From positions 96,023-160,022 of the forward strand of contig JAIFNA010000002.1 of NCBI GenBank assembly GCA_020048055.1: DNA of 64,000 bases, given 5' to 3'. Under the pieces are notes generated by a model that worked only from the letters and a program-made list of their open reading frames with translations, had not been told where the DNA came from and ran no database searches. Positions 36,382-44,588 of the stretch are shown one piece after another. The translations under genes and the position numbers were made by a program. Each line of letters starts with the position of its first letter. The first letter of the stretch is position 1. The stretch is from Arcobacter sp. Lineage in GTDB: Bacteria > Campylobacterota > Campylobacteria > Campylobacterales > Arcobacteraceae.

Positions 36382-37410
36382 ATGAATTCATTTGAACGAG
36401 TTGAACGAGCAATAGAAGAGATAAAAAAAGGCAAAATGGTTATTATGCTTGATGATGAAGACAGAGAAAATGAGGGCGATCTGGTTTATAGTGCAGCATT
36501 TAGCACACCCGAACATGTAAATTTTATGGCAACACATGCTAAAGGTTTAATTTGTGTAGCAGTAACTAAAGATACAGCTTCAAGATTAGAATTAACTCCT
36601 ATGGTAAGCTCAAACACATCGTCTTACGAAACAGCATTCACAGTGTCTGTTGATTGTGCCAATGCATCAACAGGGATAAGTGCAAAAGAGCGAGATGATA
36701 CGATAAAAATCTTAGCAAGTAGAATAAGCAAAAAATCAGAATTAGTCAAACCTGGGCATATATTTCCACTTATTGCCAAAGATGGTGGTGTTTTAGTGCG
36801 AACAGGACACACTGAGGGCAGTATAGATTTATGTAAAATGGCTGGGCTTAGAGGTGAAGCTGTAATATGTGAAATAATGAAAGAAGATGGAACGATGGCA
36901 AGACGAGATGATCTTGATATTTTTGCAAAAAAATACAATATGGTACAAGTTTATATCTCGGACCTTGTAGAATATAGAATGTCAAATGAATCGCTAGTTG
37001 AAAAAGTATCATCAGAAGAAACAACATTTTTTGATACTCGCGTTGAAAAAATAATTTTCAAAGATCACAAAAATAACAAACACACTGTAATTAAATTTGG
37101 CGAACTGCAACCAATATCGTCTGTAAAATTTCATACAGTAGATTTAGACATAGACCTATTTTTAAATCATCAAAAGCTAAATTCATTAATTAAATCTGTC
37201 AATTTCCTACAAAGCAAAGGTGGATTATTAATATTTTTAGAGAGCAAAGATGAGAAAAAAGAGAATATGAAAGACTTTGGAATTGGTGCTCAAATACTAA
37301 AAAAACTTAGTATTAATGAGATAAAACTACTGACTTCAGGATCAAAAACATCATTTATTGGAATAAATGGTTTTGGATTAAAAATAAAAGAAACAATTAT
37401 TATAGACTAG
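36382..37410 (+). CDS. ribB: 3,4-dihydroxy-2-butanone 4-phosphate synthase fused to a degenerate GTP cyclohydrolase II domain
   Basis: RibB makes the four-carbon precursor of riboflavin from ribulose 5-phosphate. Residues 1-205 have the full set: MLDDEDRENEGDL (acidic metal site), THAKGLICVA, FTVSVDCA, PGHIFPLIAKDGGVLVRTGHTEGS, and LRGEAVICEIM. The C-terminal ~130 residues sit where RibA belongs in RibBA fusions, but lack the zinc Cys motif and the catalytic residues, so cyclohydrolase activity is unlikely. The retained domain may be structural. A promoter-like TTGATATACTTG precedes the gene. Confidence 0.9.
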   Translation: MNSFERVERAIEEIKKGKMVIMLDDEDRENEGDLVYSAAFSTPEHVNFMATHAKGLICVAVTKDTASRLELTPMVSSNTSSYETAFTVSVDCANASTGISAKERDDTIKILASRISKKSELVKPGHIFPLIAKDGGVLVRTGHTEGSIDLCKMAGLRGEAVICEIMKEDGTMARRDDLDIFAKKYNMVQVYISDLVEYRMSNESLVEKVSSEETTFFDTRVEKIIFKDHKNNKHTVIKFGELQPISSVKFHTVDLDIDLFLNHQKLNSLIKSVNFLQSKGGLLIFLESKDEKKENMKDFGIGAQILKKLSINEIKLLTSGSKTSFIGINGFGLKIKETIIID

Positions 37411-37414
37411 TTAT

Positions 37415-37445
37415 TTTGGCTATTTATCATTATTAAATAGCCAAA
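37415..37445. terminator. Bidirectional terminator between convergent genes
   Basis: A 12-bp inverted repeat TTTGGCTATTTA / TAAATAGCCAAA with a 7-nt loop lies between the ribB stop and the converging hypothetical gene. The T-tract is weak on both sides, but the position suits a shared terminator. Confidence 0.55.
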
Positions 37446-37457
37446 CTTCACTTAAGT

Positions 37458-37970
37458 TTAAATTCCTAAAGCTTTTTTTACCAAAGCAATATTTTTATCT
37501 AACTTTTCTATCTTTGGATTTAAAGTATCTATGTTATTTAAATAATAATTTGAATTTTTAATAAACAAAAGCTTCTCTTCAAAATTATCTATTGTTTGCT
37601 TTTGTATATCATCATCACTCAAACTCATAAGAAGTTGTGGTGTTTGTTTTTCAAGCTTACGCAAAATGTGCTCAAATCTGTACTCATTGTCGAGGTCAAG
37701 ATTGTGATAACTACAAAGTTCAACATATATTATCTCAACAGATGAGTTGTATTTTCTATATATTGTCCCTGCAAAATCATTTAAATATCTAAAGAATAAA
37801 GAATAATTTTTAATGATTTCACAAAACTCTTCATAAGTTAATTCAACCTTAGACTTATCCTCATAAAGCTTTTCACATAAATGAACCAAGCTCAAATATG
37901 AAATCTCCGAACAACTATTCTTTATAGCATCTAAATATACTTCAATATTTTGTTTAGTAGTATTTTTCAA
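37458..37970 (-). CDS. Hypothetical helical protein downstream of pckA
   Basis: The 170-aa soluble, largely helical and slightly acidic product has no motif I recognise and no signal peptide. It begins 3 bp after the pckA stop on the same strand, so it is cotranscribed with PEP carboxykinase. Any role in that pathway is unproven. Confidence 0.55.
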   Translation of the reverse strand: MKNTTKQNIEVYLDAIKNSCSEISYLSLVHLCEKLYEDKSKVELTYEEFCEIIKNYSLFFRYLNDFAGTIYRKYNSSVEIIYVELCSYHNLDLDNEYRFEHILRKLEKQTPQLLMSLSDDDIQKQTIDNFEEKLLFIKNSNYYLNNIDTLNPKIEKLDKNIALVKKALGI

Positions 37971-37973
37971 AAT

Positions 37974-39563
37974 TTAAAGAGCTGGTCCAGCCGATGTGAA
38001 GTCAAAACTATCTTTTCCATTACTATCTTTTATAAGATATTTTTTAAAGTTTTCAATATACATATTTGCTAATTTTTTAGCAGTTGCATCATATTCCTCT
38101 TTACTTTCCCAGCTATTTCTAGGATTTAACACAGAAGTATCTACATTTTTCAGTGTTTTTGGAATTGATAAATTAAATACTGGTAAAGTTTCAAATTCAC
38201 TTCCATTGATACTTCCATCTAATATACCATTAATACAAGCTCTTGTATTTTTAATGCTCATTCTTTTCCCGGAACCATAACTTCCACCAGTCCACCCAGT
38301 GTTTACAAGATAAACATTTACTTTATGTTTATCAATCTTTTCACCAAGTAATGTTGCATAAACAGTTGGATGAAGTGGTAAAAATGCCTCTCCAAAACAA
38401 GCACTAAAAGTAGCAGTTGGCTCTTTAATACCCCTTTCTGTTCCTGCGACTTTCGCTGTGTAACCACTTAAAAAATAGTACATTGCTTGTTCTTTAGTAA
38501 GTTTACTAACAGGTGGTAACACACCAAAAGCATCTGCACTTAAAAATATAATATTTGTTGGATGCCCAGCAATAGAATTTGATTGAATATTATCAATATG
38601 ATTAATTGGATATGAAACTCTAGTATTTTCAGTTTTTGAATTATCATCATAGTCAATCAAGCCATTTTCATCAGAAACCACATTTTCTAAAATTGCACCT
38701 TTTTTAATTGCTGCATATATTTCTGGTTCATTTTCTTTGCTAAGATTGATTACTTTTGCATAACAACCACCTTCAAAATTAAAGACTCCGTCATCATCCC
38801 ATCCGTGTTCATCATCACCAATCAATGCTCTTTTTGGATCAGTCGATAATGTTGTTTTTCCAGTACCAGATAATCCAAAGAATAGTGCTGTATCACCATT
38901 TGCACCAACATTTGCAGAGCAATGCATTGGCATCTTGTTTTGCAAAGGTAACCAATAATTCATCATTGAAAATACACCTTTCTTCATCTCTCCAGCATAC
39001 CAAGTTCCACCGATAATTGCTTCATTTGCTTCAATATTAAATGCAACAAAAACCTCAGAATTTAATCCATCTTCTTTCCAAGTATTATTTATAGTTTTAC
39101 ATGCATTATAAATTGTAAATTCAGGAACAAAAGTCTTCAAATCTTCAACAGTAGGAACAATAAACATATTTTGTATAAAATGAGCTTGCCATGCAATTTC
39201 AGTTATAAATCTTATAGACTTTCTGCTTCCCAAACTTGATCCACAAAATACATCTGTAATGTATAAATCTTTACCCTCTAGTTGCTCTTTTGACAATTTT
39301 AAAAGCTTAGCGTAAAGTTTTTCGTCAATTGGTTTATTAATATCACCCCAAGCAATATATTTATTTGATGGCTCATTACTAACAAAATATTTATCTTTTG
39401 GACTTCTTCCTGTAAATACACCTGTATCAATCATTAATGCACCCTCAGTGCTTACTTTTGCATTCTCATTACGAATTGCATGTTCAATTAAAGTATCTAC
39501 ATCAAGATTTCTATAAACCGAACCAATTTTTTCCAATCCAAGTGAGCTTTTAATATCTGGCAT
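37974..39563 (-). CDS. pckA: Phosphoenolpyruvate carboxykinase (ATP)
   Basis: PckA converts oxaloacetate and ATP to PEP and CO2, the entry to gluconeogenesis. The 529-aa product has the standard length and shows the family motifs: [20 protein letters not shown] (metal-binding Lys), [13 protein letters not shown] (kinase-1a ATP site), [21 protein letters not shown] (kinase-2), and [17 protein letters not shown]. The oxaloacetate decarboxylase/pyruvate carboxylase gene oadA is 240 bp upstream on the same strand. Confidence 0.97.
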   Translation of the reverse strand: MPDIKSSLGLEKIGSVYRNLDVDTLIEHAIRNENAKVSTEGALMIDTGVFTGRSPKDKYFVSNEPSNKYIAWGDINKPIDEKLYAKLLKLSKEQLEGKDLYITDVFCGSSLGSRKSIRFITEIAWQAHFIQNMFIVPTVEDLKTFVPEFTIYNACKTINNTWKEDGLNSEVFVAFNIEANEAIIGGTWYAGEMKKGVFSMMNYWLPLQNKMPMHCSANVGANGDTALFFGLSGTGKTTLSTDPKRALIGDDEHGWDDDGVFNFEGGCYAKVINLSKENEPEIYAAIKKGAILENVVSDENGLIDYDDNSKTENTRVSYPINHIDNIQSNSIAGHPTNIIFLSADAFGVLPPVSKLTKEQAMYYFLSGYTAKVAGTERGIKEPTATFSACFGEAFLPLHPTVYATLLGEKIDKHKVNVYLVNTGWTGGSYGSGKRMSIKNTRACINGILDGSINGSEFETLPVFNLSIPKTLKNVDTSVLNPRNSWESKEEYDATAKKLANMYIENFKKYLIKDSNGKDSFDFTSAGPAL

Positions 39564-39762
39564 TATTATTTCCTACTTTTTATTTATATATACGCAACAT
39601 TATCAAATCCTATATCGAAAACATACAAAGACGATACAAGAATTAATCTCAAACTTATTAATTTTGCCTTTTAGGTAAATTAATAAAATTAAAAGATACA
39701 CATTAAAAAATTAAATATATAACAAAATTATTTTTTAACATCTAACTTATAAAACAAATTCG

Positions 39763-39787
39763 ACAAAGCACACTTTTAGTGCTTTGT
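39763..39787 (-). terminator. Stem-loop terminator after oadA
   Basis: ACAAAGCAC / GTGCTTTGT (9 bp, 7-nt loop) lies 20 bp past the oadA stop on the minus strand. The following minus-strand sequence is T-rich (CGAATTTGTTTT). The rest of the 243-bp gap to pckA should hold the pckA promoter. I see no further element there. Confidence 0.55.
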
Positions 39788-39806
39788 TATAAAAATTAAT
39801 TATCAA

Positions 39807-41651
39807 TTATCCTATTGTAACTAATGATTGACCCTCTTCAACAACATCATTTGGTGCTACATCAAGAGATATAACAGTACCAGCACAAGGTGACTCAATG
39901 TCAATTTCCATTTTCATAGCTTCTAATATTGCAACAACTTGTCCTTTTTCAACCTTGTCTCCAACACTAACTTGAAGTTTCCAAACATTTCCATTTACAC
40001 TCGCAGGCACTTGTGTTCCATTTGCAACAGGTGCAACAACTACTGGAGCAGCCTGAACTACTGGTGTAGCTACTGGCGCTTGAACTACTGGTGCTACAGC
40101 AACTTGTGCAACTGGTGCACACACTTGAATATTCATATCACCTTCAGCAACTTGTACACTGAATTTTTTTCCATCAACTACTACTGTATAATTTCCGTTT
40201 GTCATTTTTTGTTTTCCTTTTTTATGTTCTGTATTGTTTTTATCACTTAATTTTCTAACATTTAATGGTGATTCACCTTTTAAAAATGCTATACCTTTCT
40301 CGTCACAAGCTGCAGCTATAAAAATATTCTCTTCAGTTACCTCTAGCTTTTCAATCTCAAGTCTCTCTTGCCATGCGCTAATAGATTTTCTAGGATCAAG
40401 ATCAGCAATATCAAGTGGATTCGCACTTGTTGGCTGAAGTTTTAATTTTTCACTCGCTAAAGCTACAATCTCTGCGTCTGGCTCAACTGGTGTTTTACCA
40501 AAATATCCCAAAACCATTTTCCCATAACCTGGTGCTATTTGCTTCCAAGGACCAAACATAACATTTGCGTAAGCTTGTTGCCAATAAAATTGACTAACAG
40601 GAGTAACTGAAGTACCAAAGCCACCTTTAACTACAACTTCTTGCATAGCTTTAATTACTTCTGGGAATTTATTTAATGTGTTGTCATCTCTCATCATTTG
40701 AGTATTAGCTGTTAATGCTCCACCTGGCATTGGTGAAAAAGGTATTAAAGTTGATACTTGCGTTGCTTCAGGTGGCAACATATAGTCACTCAAACAATCT
40801 TTTAATACTTCTTCATACTGAAGTATTTTAGCAACATCAAGACCACCAAGATCATATTTTCCACCTTTAGTTGCATGCAACATTGTTAAAATATCAGGTT
40901 GAGATGTACCACCGCTAACAGGACTAGCTGCTAGATCAATTCCATCAATGCCAGCTTCAAGTGCAGCCAAATATGATGCAACACTTACTCCTGCTGTTTC
41001 ATGTGTATGTAATCTAATATGCACAGAATCGCCAAGTAATTTTCTTGCCATTTTAATTGTCTCGAAAACTTTATTTGGATTTGCAGTACCACTTGCATCT
41101 TTAAAACAAATAGAATCAAATGGTAGACCACTATCCAAAATATCTCGTAGTGTTTTTTCATAAAAAGGAACATCATGTGCTCCTTCACAATGTGGAGGCA
41201 AATCCATCATTGTTACAACTGCTTCGTGCTTTAAGCCGTATTTTTTAATACATTGTGCAGAATATTCTAAATTTCTTACGTCATTTAAAGCATCAAAATT
41301 TCTAATTGTTGTTGTTCCATGTTTAGCAAAAAGCTTTGCATGAAGATCAATAAGCTCCCTACTACCAGTATCAAGCATTACTGTATTTATACCTCTTGCT
41401 AATGTTTGAAGATTTGCATCTGGTCCCACTATTGATCTAAATTTGTCCATCATATCAAAAGCATTTTCTTGTAGATAAAAAAATAAAGATTGAAATCTAG
41501 CTCCCCCTCCAAATTCAAAATGTTTAATACCAGCATGAGATGCTGCTTCAACTGCTGGCATAAAGTCATTCATTAAAACTCTACCACCAAAAACAGACTG
41601 AAAACCATCCCTAAAAGTGGTGTCCATTATGTCAATATACTTTTTTCCCAT
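39807..41651 (-). CDS. oadA: Biotin-dependent oxaloacetate decarboxylase alpha / pyruvate carboxylase subunit B
   Basis: The 614-aa product starts with the HMG-like carboxyltransferase domain: MDTTFRDGFQSVFGGR, CFKDASGTANP, RLHTHETAGVS (metal-binding His pair) and MPGGALTANT. It ends in a biotinyl domain with EAMKMEI (biotin Lys about 580), preceded by an Ala/Val/Pro-rich hinge. It either decarboxylates oxaloacetate as part of a sodium pump (with OadG, encoded just upstream) or is the carboxyltransferase half of a two-subunit pyruvate carboxylase. Neither oadB nor a biotin carboxylase subunit is visible. oadG is 2 bp upstream, which favours the pump. Confidence 0.9.
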   Translation of the reverse strand: MGKKYIDIMDTTFRDGFQSVFGGRVLMNDFMPAVEAASHAGIKHFEFGGGARFQSLFFYLQENAFDMMDKFRSIVGPDANLQTLARGINTVMLDTGSRELIDLHAKLFAKHGTTTIRNFDALNDVRNLEYSAQCIKKYGLKHEAVVTMMDLPPHCEGAHDVPFYEKTLRDILDSGLPFDSICFKDASGTANPNKVFETIKMARKLLGDSVHIRLHTHETAGVSVASYLAALEAGIDGIDLAASPVSGGTSQPDILTMLHATKGGKYDLGGLDVAKILQYEEVLKDCLSDYMLPPEATQVSTLIPFSPMPGGALTANTQMMRDDNTLNKFPEVIKAMQEVVVKGGFGTSVTPVSQFYWQQAYANVMFGPWKQIAPGYGKMVLGYFGKTPVEPDAEIVALASEKLKLQPTSANPLDIADLDPRKSISAWQERLEIEKLEVTEENIFIAAACDEKGIAFLKGESPLNVRKLSDKNNTEHKKGKQKMTNGNYTVVVDGKKFSVQVAEGDMNIQVCAPVAQVAVAPVVQAPVATPVVQAAPVVVAPVANGTQVPASVNGNVWKLQVSVGDKVEKGQVVAILEAMKMEIDIESPCAGTVISLDVAPNDVVEEGQSLVTIG

Positions 41652-41653
41652 AT

Positions 41654-41980
41654 CTATTCGCCTTTGTTGTTGTGATGTAAAATTGCTGCTGTTATTGCTG
41701 CTGCAATTTGTTTGTTAGTATTATCATGATATTGCAATGCTGCTGCTATTGCTGCTGTAAGTTGTTTTTCTTCAATGGACTCATCTAGCTTAACAGATAC
41801 TTGCTCATTAATATTTTCATTAGAATTTCCATTATCATTGTTTTCTAGTTTACAAAATATATTAGCAACACGATTTTGAACTTTAAGAACATAAACCAAT
41901 ACAATTAATAAAAAAAACACAACTCCAAGACCCATAAATATCAACTTTAGAGTCTCTATTATGCTATTAGTTTCACCCAT
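41654..41980 (-). CDS. oadG: OadG-family membrane subunit of oxaloacetate decarboxylase
   Basis: The 108-aa product has one membrane helix (about residues 13-31, LIFMGLGVVFFLLIVLVYVL), an acidic middle, and an Ala/Ile-rich C-terminal part with repeated AAITAAI / AAIAAAL segments near His residues. The topology is that of the gamma subunit, which anchors the alpha subunit to the membrane pump. AAGGGG lies before the ATG, and oadA follows 2 bp later. Confidence 0.8.
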   Translation of the reverse strand: MGETNSIIETLKLIFMGLGVVFFLLIVLVYVLKVQNRVANIFCKLENNDNGNSNENINEQVSVKLDESIEEKQLTAAIAAALQYHDNTNKQIAAAITAAILHHNNKGE

Positions 41981-42082
41981 TCAAACCCCTTGTATATTAA
42001 AATAAAACTTTTGAAACCAAAGCTTAAATTTTTGAAATTTTATAGAAATAATGCTTTAGTAATAATTATATATACAAAAATA

Positions 42083-42178
42083 CTACAAAATTACATCAGC
42101 TAATTTATATAGGTATTGATCGAATCTATCAGTCCAATTTTCAATTTTGTTATTTATAGTTGTAATAATCGAGTTCAT
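42083..42178 (-). CDS. 31-aa small ORF divergent from the S24 repressor gene
   Basis: The ATG at 42178 has a strong AAAGGAG 6-7 nt upstream, better than most genes here. The 31-residue product (MNSIITTINNKIENW start, KLADVIL end) is predicted as one soluble amphipathic helix and is not a membrane peptide. It is transcribed away from the S24 repressor gene with the 12-bp palindrome between them. I recognise no family. It occupies the only substantial part of the 319-bp gap between oadG and the repressor. The remaining ~100 bp before oadG shows nothing clear. Confidence 0.45.
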   Translation of the reverse strand: MNSIITTINNKIENWTDRFDQYLYKLADVIL

Positions 42179-42248
42179 ATTATGCTCCTTTGATTTTTTT
42201 ATTTAAAAAGTATTGCATAAATAAAATAATTAATATTAAAATATTACA

Positions 42249-42282
42249 ATTTGACATATTTTTATATTATAATATGTCAAAT
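42249..42282. promoter_or_regulatory. Operator/promoter of the S24 repressor gene
   Basis: A perfect 12-bp inverted repeat ATTTGACATATT / AATATGTCAAAT (arms 42249-42260 and 42271-42282, 10-nt spacer) encloses the -10 hexamer TATAAT (42268-42273). A bound dimer would block polymerase, so autorepression is likely. The ribosome-binding site TAGGAG follows at 42289. Confidence 0.7.
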
Positions 42283-42299
42283 AATAATTAGGAGTCGAT

Positions 42300-42953
42300 A
42301 TGATAGATGTATTAAAAGTGATTGAGAAGTTAAAAACTGTTCTTAGTGAAGAGCATAACAGAAAAATTTTTGATAAAGATGTAGCCAATGAGCTTGAAAT
42401 TTCTCAAGCAAATTTTGCAACTATGAAAACTAGAAATAAGATTCCATATTCAAATATTCTTGATTTTTGTGCAATAAAAAAAATATCAATAAACTGGCTT
42501 TTTTATGGGCAAGACCCAAGCAGTCTTATAGATAGTACAGATAAATATTGGATTAAATTCTTTCCATCTTTAAATTTAAGTGCTGGCGGTGGTGGTGAAC
42601 ACAATGATGAAGATTTTGAAAAACTTGAAATTCCCCATTACTTTACACAAATTTTAGGCTCAAGCTCTAAGATGGAAAATATGCAAGCAATAAGGGTTAC
42701 AGGCGATAGCATGGAGCCAACTTTAAACAGTGGCAATATAATTTTTTTGGACACTTCAAAATGTGATCCGAGTCGAGATGGTATTTATGCTTTTTCAAGT
42801 GAAAATGGATTGTTCGTAAAGAGAATTCAAAAAAGAGTCGATGGAAAACTTGACATAATTTCTGACAATAAAGAATACCCAAAGCAAATTGTCGATAAAA
42901 ATGATATTAAAATAATTGGAAAAATTGTTGGACTATTTGGACAGATTTACTAG
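42300..42953 (+). CDS. S24-family self-cleaving repressor (CI/LexA-like)
   Basis: The 217-aa product has an N-terminal helix-turn-helix of the CI repressor type (about 25-70, KDVANELEISQANFATMK) and a C-terminal S24 serine peptidase domain. The cleavage site is Ala95-Gly96 (LNLSAGGGG), the nucleophile Ser137 (TGDSMEPT) and the general base Lys174 (GLFVKRI). Such repressors cut themselves when stimulated by RecA filaments. It is not LexA (no LexA-type winged helix). A palindrome overlapping its own -10 box suggests autorepression. Prophage origin is possible though no other phage genes adjoin. Confidence 0.88.
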   Translation: MIDVLKVIEKLKTVLSEEHNRKIFDKDVANELEISQANFATMKTRNKIPYSNILDFCAIKKISINWLFYGQDPSSLIDSTDKYWIKFFPSLNLSAGGGGEHNDEDFEKLEIPHYFTQILGSSSKMENMQAIRVTGDSMEPTLNSGNIIFLDTSKCDPSRDGIYAFSSENGLFVKRIQKRVDGKLDIISDNKEYPKQIVDKNDIKIIGKIVGLFGQIY

Positions 42954-42992
42954 ATACTTACAAATTTAATATTTAAAATAAATTTTCAAATT

Positions 42993-43016
42993 ATGTATTT
43001 TAGTGATAGAATACAT
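42993..43016. promoter_or_regulatory. Second dyad with -10 box, in front of the V4R operon
   Basis: An imperfectly related inverted repeat ATGTATT / AATACAT (7-bp arms, 10-nt spacer) encloses an extended -10 box TGATAGAAT (hexamer 43007-43012). Spacer length and the offset of the -10 hexamer from the dyad centre (+2.5 to +7.5) are identical to those of the repressor's own operator. Confidence 0.5.
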
Positions 43017-43092
43017 TACTTTATATTTGATTCATATACTCCAAATATTATTCCAATACAAAGATAAATAAAAATTAACAATAGGAAAACAA

Positions 43093-43320
43093 ATGGAAAA
43101 CAAAAATGCACAATTGATATTTACATGGGCAATAAAAAATGGTGAATCAAAAATTGTAGATAGGATTTTAGTCAAACTTATGCCCAAACTAATCAGTTTT
43201 GGCTGTGCACTAACGGCCGAAGATATTACCTCTCAAGATTCAGTAATGGTTCCATCTGAACTTTTCGAATTAATTCAAAAAACAGCTGAGGAACTACTTG
43301 GCATGAAATTTGAAAACTAG
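43093..43320 (+). CDS. 75-aa hypothetical protein upstream of the V4R protein
   Basis: A soluble, helical 75-residue product with no signal peptide or motif I know (FTWAIKNGESKIVDRILVKL, then VPSELFELIQKTAEELLG). It has a ribosome-binding site ATAGGAAAA. The stop codon overlaps the TAGGAG ribosome-binding site of the V4R gene, with 8 bp between the genes, so the two are coupled. A role as its partner subunit is an inference from that spacing. Confidence 0.6.
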   Translation: MENKNAQLIFTWAIKNGESKIVDRILVKLMPKLISFGCALTAEDITSQDSVMVPSELFELIQKTAEELLGMKFEN

Positions 43321-43328
43321 GAGTTTTT

Positions 43329-44564
43329 ATGATATTTGATGTAACAAACTACGAATTTGATAGAGAACATGGTGCTTTTGATATAGGCGGAGAAGCTATG
43401 ATTTTTCATTGTCATCACTACTTAAATTATCTTCAAAGATCAATTTTAGATGCTGATTATATAGATAGTAGGCCATTCTTAATAGGTGCTGCTGCTGATT
43501 CTGCTTATAATCAACTTTCTAATTTAACAAATAGTTTATCAAAAAATGATGCTCTTAAATTAATAGAAAGTGTCTACAAAACATTTGGTTATGGAATTAT
43601 TGATCTTTCGAGTCTAAATGCTAGCGGTGGAACAATCGTAACAAAAGATTCTTTTTACTCGTCAACTTGGATTATGAAATTTACAAAAAGTACTAAACCG
43701 GTTGATTATTTTACAACTGGATATATTGCGGCTGCATTTGCTGTATTATTTGATATTCCTCTTTCACAAGTTAGTGCAAAGCAAACAAAATGTCTAGCAG
43801 TTGGGGACAATGAAAATGAGTTTATAATTGAAAACAGTGAATGCAATTTCAAACTATATGCAAAAAAATCACCAACTAAATTTAAAGATGTTCCAAAACA
43901 CAAAATACCTTGGGAACACGAGGATGTTATAACTGATGCTTTTGTAGGTGCACACACAATGCTAATTGGAAATACAGATGGGATAATTCCTGCATTTGGT
44001 GTTTATGTTACAAGAAATTACAGTGACTATGTAAATAGACTTCAAGTTGAATTTATAGATGCGATGAAGGAAGCAGCCGGCATGTATGGCGTAACACTTG
44101 GTAGAGAGCTAATGATGGAGGCTGGTTATGCTTGTGGATTTTTTACATATGGAGGAATTATGACATCACCAGAATGGGAAGGGGCAGTTAAGCCGTATCT
44201 AAAAACAAAAGAAGATTGGATAGCTGGTCTTGCGTCACTAGTGAATGCTATGGGCTGGGGATACCATACTGCAATAGAAGTTTCCGAAACATTTTCAATA
44301 TTTAGAAATTATAACGACTTTGAAGATATGAGCTATATAAGAATGTATGGTGAAAGTTCAGATTATCCTGTGTCATGGGCAAATGCTGGCGGATTTGCTG
44401 GGCTTTGTCAACTTATTTACCAAACTGAACTTACAAATGGAAATCCAATTGAAACCGAAGAAGGCTTTAGACAAATGAGAAGAAATAAAGTAAGTTATAA
44501 AACAAAAATGACTAAAAGTATAGTAACTGGTGATGATTTTTTAGAAGCTGAAGTTTATATTTAA
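43329..44564 (+). CDS. Tandem V4R-like domain protein
   Basis: The 411-aa product reads as two related halves. The first (about 1-185) ends in a V4R-like core: DYFTTGYIAAAFAVLFD, then SAKQTKCLAVGDNENEF with the conserved Cys. The second (about 195-411) repeats the plan with WANAGGFAGLCQLIYQ and SIVTGDDFLEAEV, but the Cys is absent. V4R is a small-molecule-binding fold found in 4-vinyl reductase and in sensors of aromatic or tetrapyrrole ligands. His-rich FHCHHYLNYLQ near residue 27 could bind metal. Ligand and output are unknown. The double-kinase gene converges on it. Confidence 0.6.
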   Translation: MIFDVTNYEFDREHGAFDIGGEAMIFHCHHYLNYLQRSILDADYIDSRPFLIGAAADSAYNQLSNLTNSLSKNDALKLIESVYKTFGYGIIDLSSLNASGGTIVTKDSFYSSTWIMKFTKSTKPVDYFTTGYIAAAFAVLFDIPLSQVSAKQTKCLAVGDNENEFIIENSECNFKLYAKKSPTKFKDVPKHKIPWEHEDVITDAFVGAHTMLIGNTDGIIPAFGVYVTRNYSDYVNRLQVEFIDAMKEAAGMYGVTLGRELMMEAGYACGFFTYGGIMTSPEWEGAVKPYLKTKEDWIAGLASLVNAMGWGYHTAIEVSETFSIFRNYNDFEDMSYIRMYGESSDYPVSWANAGGFAGLCQLIYQTELTNGNPIETEEGFRQMRRNKVSYKTKMTKSIVTGDDFLEAEVYI

Positions 44565-44588
44565 CACCCACAATAATATCAAGAGATT

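Noticed and set aside
42300-42953. Calling the S24 protein LexA
   Set aside because: The N-terminal domain is a CI-type helix-turn-helix, not the LexA winged helix, and Campylobacterota commonly lack LexA. It is described as CI-like.
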